The notes under the pieces: model-generated
Told to the model about the DNA's origin: nothing
Database searches by the model: none
The model's input: only the letters and a program-made list of their open reading frames with translations
In this document: piece after piece, positions 19,016-26,927 of the stretch
How the letters are laid out: each line of letters opens with the position of its first letter
How positions within the stretch are numbered: position 1 is the stretch's first letter
NCBI GenBank assembly: GCA_023435745.1
Contig: JAEZMD010000012.1
Location: forward strand, 118,117 to 182,116
DNA length: 64,000 bases
Source: Bacillota bacterium
GTDB lineage: Bacteria > Bacillota > Clostridia > Acetivibrionales > DTU013
Direction of reading: 5' to 3'
Translations under genes and position numbers: made by a program

Positions 19016-19999
19016 CTAAAAAAGCGAATAGTCTTTATCAATCTTTTTGACAATAGCATTTGTAGTAATAACAAGTGTAAAGCCAACAAGCGCCTGATAT
19101 AATCCGGATGCTGTCGCCATGCCGAAATCATTGGTACTCAGCATCCTGTAAACATAGGTGTCAATGACTTCAGTTGCTGTTGTCAGCGATCCCATATTCA
19201 TAGGTACATTGTAAAACAATCCGAAATCTGAATTGAAAATCCTTCCTATAGCAAGGATAGACATTATAACCATTAATGGCGTCAGCAGCGGAATAGTAAT
19301 GTACCTTGCCTGCTGCACCTTGTTGGCGCCGTCAATTGTGGCTGCCTCATACAGTTCTGTATCAAATGTTGTGATGGATGCGGTATAGATAATCGTGTTG
19401 TATCCGAGATATTTCCAAATCCCGGCAGTCACCAATATATACGGCCAATATTTCGGCTGAAAATACCAATTCACCGGTGATATGTCAAGCGCGGACAATA
19501 TGTTCCTGTTTATGATGCCGCTTTCATTATTGAGAAGGCTGTATCCGAAATAAGCAACTATGATCCATGATAAAAAATAAGGTAAAAGAAAGGATGTCTG
19601 ATAAAATTTCACAAGCTTCTTATTCTTAACTTCATTAATCAAAATTGCAAGAATAACCGCAAATACCAGGCCAAGTACAATAAAAACCATATTGTACAGC
19701 AAGGTGTTGCGTGTCGCGATGATAGCGATGTCTCCACGGAACAGAAACAAAAAGTTTTTCAGGCCGACCCATTCGCTTTGCATAAAGCTCTGAAAAATAT
19801 TCCCGTGGTGCTTGAAGTCTTTAAAAGCAAGCAGAACACCCGGCATTGGCAGATATGAAAAAAGAAATACAAGTACGGTGCCGGGCAGCAGCATTAGATA
19901 TAAGGCTTTATTTGTTATCATTTCCTTTATAAATGGGTTCGTTTTGCGATGCCGTCCGATTCCCATACGGATAACTGACGTTACGGTTTTTTCCCTCAT
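19016..19999 (-). CDS. carbohydrate ABC transporter permease (LplB-like)
   Basis: The start was placed at ATG 19999, 9 bases after a GAGGTGG Shine-Dalgarno; the frame is open up to 20092. The product is 327 aa with six membrane helices and the EAA loop 'LYEAATIDGANKVQQARYITIPLL'. It pairs with the LplC-like permease as the heterodimeric channel for the oligosaccharide delivered by the lipoprotein at 16495-18039. It is the first gene of the transporter operon. The 150 bp upstream is AT-rich and must hold the promoter, though no convincing -35/-10 pair was picked. Confidence 0.9.
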   Translation of the reverse strand: MREKTVTSVIRMGIGRHRKTNPFIKEMITNKALYLMLLPGTVLVFLFSYLPMPGVLLAFKDFKHHGNIFQSFMQSEWVGLKNFLFLFRGDIAIIATRNTLLYNMVFIVLGLVFAVILAILINEVKNKKLVKFYQTSFLLPYFLSWIIVAYFGYSLLNNESGIINRNILSALDISPVNWYFQPKYWPYILVTAGIWKYLGYNTIIYTASITTFDTELYEAATIDGANKVQQARYITIPLLTPLMVIMSILAIGRIFNSDFGLFYNVPMNMGSLTTATEVIDTYVYRMLSTNDFGMATASGLYQALVGFTLVITTNAIVKKIDKDYSLF

Positions 20000-20153
20000 T
20001 TGCTGCATCCACCTCGCTAAATCTGTAGTGACAAGACCGTCACCGAATGTTTTTAGCATACCGTGGACACATGATTTGGGAAACACAATCATCCATGAAA
20101 ATAGAAACTTTTTAATTATTTTGTTGAAAAATTAATAACACAATGGAAACAAA

Positions 20154-20749
20154 TTATATGTGGTTGTCACACACCACAACGTTCTTTCCCTTATTCTTCG
20201 CATTGTAAAGGAGCTTATCGGCCCTCTGTATCAAGGCTTCAGCTTCTTCATTTTTATTTAGTGAGACCAGTCCGAAACTGCAGGTAATATTTTGATCCAA
20301 GTGATATTTGTTATCCTGTATGCAGTTCCTCATCCTTTCCGCCATCTCTGCGGCCTTCCCTATTTCTGTATGAGGAAGAAGCAATACAAATTCCTCTCCA
20401 CCCCACCTGGCAAAAATATCTGTGCTGCGAACATTCCTTTTTACAATAGATGTTATGTTTTGTATCACACTGTCACCCATAAGATGGCCATGATGACTAA
20501 AATGATTGAAAAAGAATAGATATTCTCGATTGCATTGTAATCAAATATGAGAAAAAGAAAAAACACTATCCCGAACACAAGGACAACCGCTCCGATAAGC
20601 CTGGTATAGCGCTTCATATCATAGGCAAAAAACTCATCTTCTAATGTCTTATCAATAAACTCTCCAAAATAGGTTATGCCATACTTCCCAATATCGTTCA
20701 TTGTAAGCCCCTTCAATTTCCGCATCCATAAACTGACATCATAAATCAT
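20154..20749 (-). pseudogene. decayed membrane GGDEF diguanylate cyclase
   Basis: Two overlapping fragments in different frames make up the remnant. The 5' piece (20749-20465) encodes an N-terminal cytoplasmic stretch and one to two membrane helices ('LIGAVVLVFGIVFFLFLIFDY') and stops early. The 3' piece (about 20520-20154) encodes the second half of a GGDEF domain, 'GHLMGDSVIQ' through 'FARWGGEEFVLLLP' to 'ADKLLYNAKNKGKN'. The remaining membrane helices and the first half of GGDEF (the 'DxLTGLxNRR' part and the Mg-binding Asp) are missing. The simplest reading is an internal deletion with frame loss, so no c-di-GMP synthesis is expected. The GGEEF loop itself is intact in the relic. Confidence 0.85.
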
Positions 20750-20789
20750 ACCACTGATCTATAAAGAAAACAATTAGTATCTTCAGACG

Positions 20790-20822
20790 AAGCAGGCCGT
20801 CCCTTAGCGGATCAGCCTGCTT
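20790..20822 (-). terminator. stem-loop after the SLH gene of the surface operon
   Basis: AAGCAGGC and GCCTGCTT form an 8-bp stem about 30 bp past the stop of the SLH gene at 20854. The T-tract is poor, so it may only protect or attenuate the transcript. Confidence 0.5.
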
Positions 20823-20853
20823 TGTATATCCTTATTATTTTTTAACCTGTCAA

Positions 20854-22206
20854 TTATCTTGCTTTAGCGAGCTTCACACTGCCGCTTGAAAAGATAGTCG
20901 TCTGTTTATCATTGAAAGTCCAGACTTTGTCTTCAGAATTAAAGCACAGAAGGTTACAGTTTATATCGCGGTACACCGAATAATCTCCGATATAGGCGGC
21001 GTTGCATAAAAGGTATTGTCCTCGCAGGATGCCCTTGCTGTCGGGGAGATAAATGATGGCTGACAATCCGCTGCTCGTGATGTTTTCGCTTATTATTTTG
21101 GTACTCTGCTCATTAAGAGTGGAGTTATTAAATATCTTTTGCAGGCCAGCCAGATCGCTGTCCAAAAACAGGCTGTTTGCGGAATATACAACCCGCAGCC
21201 CAACCAGGTCGGCGTTGAAGTCATAGTTGCCGGAGCGCACCGCATCTGCAGCTGTGAGCATTGCGTCAGATGCCGTATCATCATCAGAGCTAGTAATTCT
21301 AGGTGAGCTGAATTTACATGCGGTCTTGAAGCCATAGGAAAAGAGCCCGCCGATGGAGCTATTGGGATAGGTGGTACTGGTGACGGTCTTACCATCGTCA
21401 GATGACCTGCTTGAAGCCTTGGTAGCTTTGAGGTACATGGCGCCCTCGATGTGTCTGAGTACGTTCATAAGTTCTTTGATGTTTTCTTCTGTTGAAGCAC
21501 CGGACTTGGTAGCCTTCCCAGCCTTATTCTCTGCTGCTTTATCCGCCGCACTCACCGCTGTGGGAGCTGGCATTTCACCCGCAGGTCTGCCCGGAACAAC
21601 AATGGTGGATTTCAGAACCGTATCAGTACCCTTGAGCTTCTGCGAAAGGGCATTATAAGCGATAACCGCTACGTTGTCACGCAGGAACAGGTCGGTAGTT
21701 GTGTACTGAGTATAGCAGCTTTGGCCGATAAGCCCGATCTCCAGCGCCTTCGCAGGCGCTTTATCCCATGAGAAATCCCCTGCTGCATCGTTGTAACCCA
21801 GTATCCGAAGAACGAGAGTTATATATTGAGATGCGCTCATGTTGTTATTACTACCGAAACTGGTGGCAGAAACTCCTTTTGTAATTCCGTTTGTATAGCA
21901 ATACCCAACATAAGGTTTTGCCCATTCAGGCACATCAGTAAATGGCATGTTATAGCCCCCGGCCTTGTACTTGGCTTCCGCTTCCTTCCCCAACAGCCGG
22001 ACAATCATTGTGGCGCCTGCCGCACGGGTCAGAGATTTGTCGAGGTCAAAGGAACTTCCGGTTCCAAGAAATAGACCATCTTCCCACAAAGCTTCGGCGG
22101 CATAACCGTATTGAACCTCGTAGGCAGCATGGCCAGACAGTACTAAAATAGAGAAAACCAATGTTACCGAGATCAGAAAAGACATTACCCTTCCAAATCG
22201 TTTCAT
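20854..22206 (-). CDS. SLH-domain surface protein with unknown C-terminal domain
   Basis: This 450-aa protein has a signal peptide (about 1-27, 'SGHAAYE') and degenerate SLH repeats to about residue 200 ('PFTDVPEWAKPYVGYCYTNG', 'TKGVSATSFG', 'YITLVLRILGY'). The region 230-450 has no recognised family and contains an Ala/Lys/Glu-rich linker followed by a beta-rich domain. A GGGGAGG Shine-Dalgarno precedes the ATG. It is the last gene of a tightly spaced operon (33 bp after the LRR lipoprotein). The SLH part closely resembles that of the SLH-LRR protein at 24817-26742, so both are anchored to the same cell-wall polymer. Confidence 0.85.
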   Translation of the reverse strand: MKRFGRVMSFLISVTLVFSILVLSGHAAYEVQYGYAAEALWEDGLFLGTGSSFDLDKSLTRAAGATMIVRLLGKEAEAKYKAGGYNMPFTDVPEWAKPYVGYCYTNGITKGVSATSFGSNNNMSASQYITLVLRILGYNDAAGDFSWDKAPAKALEIGLIGQSCYTQYTTTDLFLRDNVAVIAYNALSQKLKGTDTVLKSTIVVPGRPAGEMPAPTAVSAADKAAENKAGKATKSGASTEENIKELMNVLRHIEGAMYLKATKASSRSSDDGKTVTSTTYPNSSIGGLFSYGFKTACKFSSPRITSSDDDTASDAMLTAADAVRSGNYDFNADLVGLRVVYSANSLFLDSDLAGLQKIFNNSTLNEQSTKIISENITSSGLSAIIYLPDSKGILRGQYLLCNAAYIGDYSVYRDINCNLLCFNSEDKVWTFNDKQTTIFSSGSVKLAKAR

Positions 22207-22239
22207 TCTATAGCCTCCCCGTTAGTGAAATCAGTCGCT

Positions 22240-23040
22240 TTATTTCATCTCAAAATCCTTTTCTTCAAGGTTGGGATACACGTCCTCCAGCGGCGAATAA
22301 TCGGTGGCTGGGTTGCCGGACAGCAGGATGTGCGTCAGTTTGGACAGCCCGGCCAGCGGCGACAGATCCGCCACGTGATTATCCTCCATGTAAAGGTAGA
22401 CCAGGTTTTTCATGTTGGCGAGCGTGCTGATGTTGGTGATCTGGTTGCCCTTGATCCAAAGACTTTCCATCTGCGTCATGCCGGCGAGTGCACTTATATC
22501 GGTAATATTGTTGCCCCATATCCAAAGGTCCTTCATGTTGGTCATGCCTGCAAGCGCACTTATATCGTTAATATTGGTGCAGCAGACATAGAGACATTCC
22601 AGCTTGGTCAAACCGGCCAGCGGACTGATGTCAAAGACCCCGTCGCCATCGGAAAGCGCCCAGTTCAAGTTAAGGCCGGTCAGGTTAGGGAACTGTTTGA
22701 GGTCACTGACATCCGCAACTCTGGCGAGCGGGGCAGCACCTTCCATCTCCATGTTCAAATCCTTAACAGCTGCAGCCTCGGCGAGCGTAATGTCACCCTC
22801 CGGCTTGTCCATCGCTTTGCGCACCAACTCTTCAAGAACTGGATCGGTAAATACGACGACCGGTTCGGGCGTCGACTCCTCTGTGGATTCGGGTGTCGGC
22901 TCCACTGTGGGCTCGGGCGTTTCCACAGGTGCGGACTCCAACACCTCCGGTGACAATGTCTCTATCGAAGTAGGCTCGCCGCAAGCGGCCAGGCTCAGCA
23001 CCAATAATAATGCTAGTAAAGCGAATAGTGTCTTTTTCAT
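22240..23040 (-). CDS. leucine-rich repeat lipoprotein (internalin-like)
   Basis: This 266-aa protein has a lipobox 'LAAC' with Cys20, a Pro/Thr/Glu-rich spacer (about 30-62), an LRR N-cap ('LEELVRKAMDKPEGDITLAEAAAV') and about five 22-residue LRRs of the internalin type ('NITDISALAGMTQMESLWIKGNQ', 'LSPLAGLSKLTHILLSGN'). The C-terminus 'EEKDFEMK' closely matches that of the SLH-LRR protein two genes upstream. It sits on the outer face of the membrane as a protein-binding module. The 44-bp gap to the preceding small membrane gene and the 33-bp gap to the SLH gene support one operon. Confidence 0.9.
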   Translation of the reverse strand: MKKTLFALLALLLVLSLAACGEPTSIETLSPEVLESAPVETPEPTVEPTPESTEESTPEPVVVFTDPVLEELVRKAMDKPEGDITLAEAAAVKDLNMEMEGAAPLARVADVSDLKQFPNLTGLNLNWALSDGDGVFDISPLAGLTKLECLYVCCTNINDISALAGMTNMKDLWIWGNNITDISALAGMTQMESLWIKGNQITNISTLANMKNLVYLYMEDNHVADLSPLAGLSKLTHILLSGNPATDYSPLEDVYPNLEEKDFEMK

Positions 23041-23084
23041 TTAAAAAACCTCCTTTTATCCTTCTTCATTCAACTTCCTTTCAG

Positions 23085-23246
23085 CTATTTATCCAGCAGC
23101 CACAATCCTGCTAACGCCACTAGCACACCGCCCATGTCTATCGAGATGTGTTTTAGATATGTTCCCTTTTCCCAGCGGCGGGGGCTGCCGTTAAAAGCCA
23201 TTATCCCGATGCCCGCGATGATTATGATGTATCCGAGTATTTTCAT
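23085..23246 (-). CDS. 53-aa membrane microprotein overlapping the XRE regulator gene
   Basis: ATG 23246 is preceded by a very strong AGGAGGAG Shine-Dalgarno and the frame ends at TAG 23085. The product starts 'MKILGYIIIIAGIGIMAFNG' (one membrane helix), has a short basic loop 'SPRRWEKGTYLK' and a second hydrophobic segment 'GGVLVALAGLWLLDK'. Its first 56 bp overlap the 3' end of the regulator gene in another frame. Being inside an operon with an optimal ribosome-binding site argues that it is real. Function unknown; it could be a small membrane partner of the surface proteins. Confidence 0.7.
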   Translation of the reverse strand: MKILGYIIIIAGIGIMAFNGSPRRWEKGTYLKHISIDMGGVLVALAGLWLLDK

Positions 23247-24798
23247 ATGGTCTCCTCCTGACGTTTAATTGTTCAGCATTTGTTTTCAGCCGTTCAGAAA
23301 CATTCTGTAAAATGGCGATAACCCCTGTGCGGCTGCCAATCGCGCCCGCGCCCCGAGCCCACAGCTTGTCGAAGTGAGCTTGGAACTCCCTGAGCAGCAT
23401 GAGCTGGTCAGAGTGGATCATCACCGGCTCCGGTCCGCTCCAGTGGTTAATGGCAAGATGTTGGTTCTGCTTGAGCTGCCAGCAGTTGCTCGTGTGAAGT
23501 ATTGTGATGTCGTCAAGGATTAACAAATGAAAATTGGGGACTGTTTCGAGGTAACGGATATAGCCGTCCAAAATATTGATACAGCCCTCAGTATCCAGGA
23601 GAACAAATCCCTTTTTAATAAAATACAGACCTGGCATACGGCAAAATCCATCCTCCGAAATCTGGTTCAGCCTGGAAAGCGAAAGAATTTCGCGAAACAC
23701 AGACCCGCCCTTCAACGCTTCATCCATGCCTGACTTAAATCGTGCGAATTCCGCGCTGCGCCATGCATATTCAGCTTCGCTGTGCCCGTGCGTTGACAGA
23801 ACACGGTTATAGGCATGCTCCGGCATATACATTGGGTTGATACTGTCCTTCACCACATCAAGCGCGCCCGGGGTGCAAAATTCCCGGTAAATGATTTCAA
23901 GGATATTGCGGGAAAAGTCGTCTCCATAGATGTTCAGCACAGGCTGTGCGTAGCGGACGGCCTGTGCAAAGCTCTTTTGAACCTCCTCGATAAAGGCCGG
24001 TTCTCTGATAACAACAGCCACAGGAGGCGCGGTGACGCCCGGCGTTTCTGTCACAAGCATCACCGCAATTCCGGCGATAATCAGGTGCATCTGATTGGTA
24101 ACGGTCTGTGTCAGTCCATGCACCACAGACAACCGAACATGCCCCGAGACCAGCGCGCCCATATAAGTTACGATCAATACGGACATAGCCTGTGTATCGC
24201 CTGACACACACACGATCAGACGGAAATTGATATCATTTTTTTCGATACTGCGAAGCAAGAGAGCTGCAATATCCTCGTTTACTACCGTTGTAATCTGATC
24301 GCTGGACAGAAAAATTTCCACAGCGCTTTTGGCAGGAAGTCCGGATAAAATCGGCTCAAGCTCCAGCGCAATATCAAGACAGCCGAGCCTGACCGCACTA
24401 TCCTCCTGATGCGAGGCTGTCCGCGGTTTTCCCGGCGCTGCGGTCTTCGCGGCGGCAACCGGCGGCTGGCCTCCAATATTACGGCGCAAAGCTTCTCCAT
24501 CAGAGGCCAGCCACATAATCAGATTCTGTCTAACACGGTAAACAGAAGAAATATCTATCGGCAAACCCTCTGCTTCAAACCGTTCTTTCAGCCATTCCAA
24601 ATCATGAATGTGCTTGCTGTGTTCCAGTATATATTCGGCAAGAACGTCCATCTGCGGGCTTGCAGCCCTAAGCCTGCGCTCGCCGCTGATCCAGCGGCTG
24701 ATCAGAGAGGGATCGACGCCCAGTGCCCTGGCCATTTCGTTCTTACTTACCCCGAAATATTCAATGACCGATTTCAGGTTTTTACCGGGGCTCGTCAT
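23191..24798 (-). CDS. XRE-family regulator with a large unknown effector domain
   Basis: This 535-aa protein begins with a helix-turn-helix (about residues 8-50: 'VIEYFGVSKNEMARALGVDPSLISRWISGERRL'). Residues about 130-510 form a long domain with no recognised family, rich in alternating beta and helix. There is no signal peptide or membrane helix, so it should be cytoplasmic. It lies 18 bp downstream of the SLH-LRR gene inside the surface-protein operon, an odd place for a regulator, and probably controls the operon. The last 30 residues are unusually Arg/His/Asn-rich because they overlap the next gene. A G8 tract forms its ribosome-binding region. Confidence 0.8.
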   Translation of the reverse strand: MTSPGKNLKSVIEYFGVSKNEMARALGVDPSLISRWISGERRLRAASPQMDVLAEYILEHSKHIHDLEWLKERFEAEGLPIDISSVYRVRQNLIMWLASDGEALRRNIGGQPPVAAAKTAAPGKPRTASHQEDSAVRLGCLDIALELEPILSGLPAKSAVEIFLSSDQITTVVNEDIAALLLRSIEKNDINFRLIVCVSGDTQAMSVLIVTYMGALVSGHVRLSVVHGLTQTVTNQMHLIIAGIAVMLVTETPGVTAPPVAVVIREPAFIEEVQKSFAQAVRYAQPVLNIYGDDFSRNILEIIYREFCTPGALDVVKDSINPMYMPEHAYNRVLSTHGHSEAEYAWRSAEFARFKSGMDEALKGGSVFREILSLSRLNQISEDGFCRMPGLYFIKKGFVLLDTEGCINILDGYIRYLETVPNFHLLILDDITILHTSNCWQLKQNQHLAINHWSGPEPVMIHSDQLMLLREFQAHFDKLWARGAGAIGSRTGVIAILQNVSERLKTNAEQLNVRRRPYENTRIHHNHRGHRDNGF

Positions 24799-24806
24799 GG
24801 CAGATT

Positions 24807-24814
24807 CCCCCCCC
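24807..24814 (-). repeat. G8 homopolymer in the ribosome-binding region of the XRE gene
   Basis: Eight consecutive C on the + strand (G8 on the coding strand) lie 8 bases ahead of the regulator ATG. The tract serves as its Shine-Dalgarno and is prone to slippage. Confidence 0.8.
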
Positions 24815-24816
24815 GG

Positions 24817-26742
24817 TTATTTCATCTCAAAATCCTTATATTCAAGCTTCCCATAAATATCCTTGAGCGGGCTGTAATCTGTTACTAGATTGTTACTCAG
24901 TGCCAGTTCTTTCAAGTTCGCTAGTTTTGCAAGCGGGCTGACATCTGTAATCAGATTGTCTGATAAGAATACGCTCCACAGTTTTGGCAAATTGCCAAGA
25001 GCGGTAATATCCTTGATTCCTGCACCCTTTGCCTCAAATATCTCAAGGTTTTTCATATCTGACATAAAATCAAGGTTTTCAAATCCATTGCGCCCTTGGT
25101 CAGGAGAATAGTTCCAATCAAATACAAGGCAGGTCAAATTCGTCAGGCCTTCTAAAGGGGACAAATCCTTGACCGGAACACCTGTGAAGCCTAAACTCTC
25201 TAATTTCGTCAGACCTGCCAACGGCGAAAAATCCGCTATCTCATTAAACGATAGATTCAACTCTTTTAAGTTGGTAAAATACTGCAGCGCACTGATATTA
25301 CGGACGCCTCCGTTCTTGCTGTTCATATCGTCAAAGCTCTCGTTGCTCAAATTCAGGGAAGTGACTGCTGCCGCTTCTTCCTTTGTGATCTCGCCGTCCG
25401 GCTTGTTCATAGCCGTACGAATTTTAGCTTCAAGTACCCCGTCATTGAATTCGATAACATTACTCTGCTCGTTGGCTCCTGCCCCGGAGATCTTTCCGTT
25501 GTTAGTAAATGTTCCTTTATCTTCGACAAAAATGTGTGAACTGTTGATTATAACAGCACCTTTATTGTTGGTAAAATTACCTTCATCAACGCGAAGGAAG
25601 AAACCATCAATAACAACAAGCTCATCATTGGTGAACGTCCCTCCGACGACTACCGCCATGCCTCCATGCGTGTTGACCATTCCCTTTTCAAGGTAAACGG
25701 ATCCTTTGTTTTCAAACGAGCCGTCAAAAACACGCAGCTGCCCGCCAACCGGACCGCGATCCACATTATCTTTGATAACGGATGCACACAACCTTATATC
25801 CCCATTATTGATGACCTTGCCGCCTTTTTGAACCGACATGACGGAGTAGTTGATAAAATCATCAGTGAATGAATCGGCTCCCATGACCAGGATCGAGCCG
25901 TTATTTATGAGCGTACCTTCGATATAAAAATCATTCCCACGGTTTACCATTAATGTAACTGCGGCCGGTATGGTCAGCTCGCCCGTAACAACCACGGGAG
26001 TCCCGATAGAATCAATGGATATTGCCTTCACGGTATTGTCAGCTAAAGCTGTCTTAAGTGCATCAAAAGAAGAAACAGATACAAAATCCGGCTTGGGCTC
26101 GTTTACAAAATCTATCGCCTTCCCGAAATCCTCCTTTTTGAATACGCCTTCCGCAATCAATTTATTTGCCATCATCTGGCTGCCGCCTTTCTGATCGGCC
26201 TCCAGAGAAGCCCATGAGACCAGAACTACATCTGATCGCAGAAAATTCACCGTATCCACATCGTCAGGAAGAATACCAACCGCCTTTGCCAGTACATCCG
26301 GCTCGTCCCACGAAAAATCGCCCGTCGTGTCGCTATAACCAAGTGCTCTGAGTATAAAGGTCAGATACATATCCGAACCCGCGTTGCCCGTGCCGAAGCT
26401 TGTGGCAGATACGCCTTTGGTCAGTCCCTTTTCATAAGCGTAACCTATGTACTTGTCCGCCCAGGCCGGCACATCAGTGAATGGGTGCTTACCGCCCACA
26501 TCCAATGCCTCCGCTTCCTTACCCAGTGCGCGTATCAGCATAACCATTGCTTCGATGCGGGTTGGTGCTCTGTCAAGCGCAAAATCAGTCTCGGATACAC
26601 CTTTGAACAATCCAAGCTTTTTCAGTGCCGTAGCTTTTGTCTGTGCCGCATTGATGTCAGCCGCATAAGCCTGCAAAACCATTGCAAAGATTAGAGTAAG
26701 AGCCAGCACGAGGGAAAGTATACCATTCGCAGTTTTCTTCAT
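24817..26742 (-). CDS. SLH-anchored leucine-rich repeat surface protein
   Basis: This 641-aa protein has a signal peptide (1-27, 'LQAYAAD') and SLH repeats to about 205 ('PFTDVPAWADKYIGYAYEKG', 'TKGVSATSFG'). A beta-helix-like middle (about 225-430) has repeated 'GTFTNN/GNFTNN/GSFENKG' turns. LRRs (about 440-630) carry the N-cap 'LEAKIRTAMNKPDGEITKEEAAAV' and end in 'YKDFEMK'. An AAGGAG Shine-Dalgarno is present. The protein would be displayed on the wall and bind a macromolecule through its LRRs, as internalins do. It is the first gene of a five-gene operon; the terminator of the kinase operon lies just upstream at 26811-26835. Confidence 0.9.
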   Translation of the reverse strand: MKKTANGILSLVLALTLIFAMVLQAYAADINAAQTKATALKKLGLFKGVSETDFALDRAPTRIEAMVMLIRALGKEAEALDVGGKHPFTDVPAWADKYIGYAYEKGLTKGVSATSFGTGNAGSDMYLTFILRALGYSDTTGDFSWDEPDVLAKAVGILPDDVDTVNFLRSDVVLVSWASLEADQKGGSQMMANKLIAEGVFKKEDFGKAIDFVNEPKPDFVSVSSFDALKTALADNTVKAISIDSIGTPVVVTGELTIPAAVTLMVNRGNDFYIEGTLINNGSILVMGADSFTDDFINYSVMSVQKGGKVINNGDIRLCASVIKDNVDRGPVGGQLRVFDGSFENKGSVYLEKGMVNTHGGMAVVVGGTFTNDELVVIDGFFLRVDEGNFTNNKGAVIINSSHIFVEDKGTFTNNGKISGAGANEQSNVIEFNDGVLEAKIRTAMNKPDGEITKEEAAAVTSLNLSNESFDDMNSKNGGVRNISALQYFTNLKELNLSFNEIADFSPLAGLTKLESLGFTGVPVKDLSPLEGLTNLTCLVFDWNYSPDQGRNGFENLDFMSDMKNLEIFEAKGAGIKDITALGNLPKLWSVFLSDNLITDVSPLAKLANLKELALSNNLVTDYSPLKDIYGKLEYKDFEMK

Positions 26743-26810
26743 AGTCTTTCTCCTTATATAAATAATTTGTCAATCTGTCATTGACATCTTCATTTTACAA
26801 GACATTAAAT

Positions 26811-26835
26811 AAAAAAAGGTGAGCTATCAGCCCAC
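26811..26835 (-). terminator. rho-independent terminator of the receptor kinase operon
   Basis: On the reverse strand GTGGGCT and AGCTCAC form a 7-bp stem with one G-T wobble and a 3-base loop, followed by CTTTTTTT. It lies 93 bp past the kinase stop codon. Confidence 0.85.
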
Positions 26836-26927
26836 ATTTGACATATTTCTTCAAAAAATGCCTGCCATAATACATGCGAATCGATCGGGATAAATAGCGG
26901 GCTGTTTTATATATATTTGTTAATTGT

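Noticed and set aside
22225..22953. 242-codon forward frame opposite the LRR lipoprotein
   Set aside because: It mirrors the LRR repeats of the real gene and has no supporting start signal or known domain.
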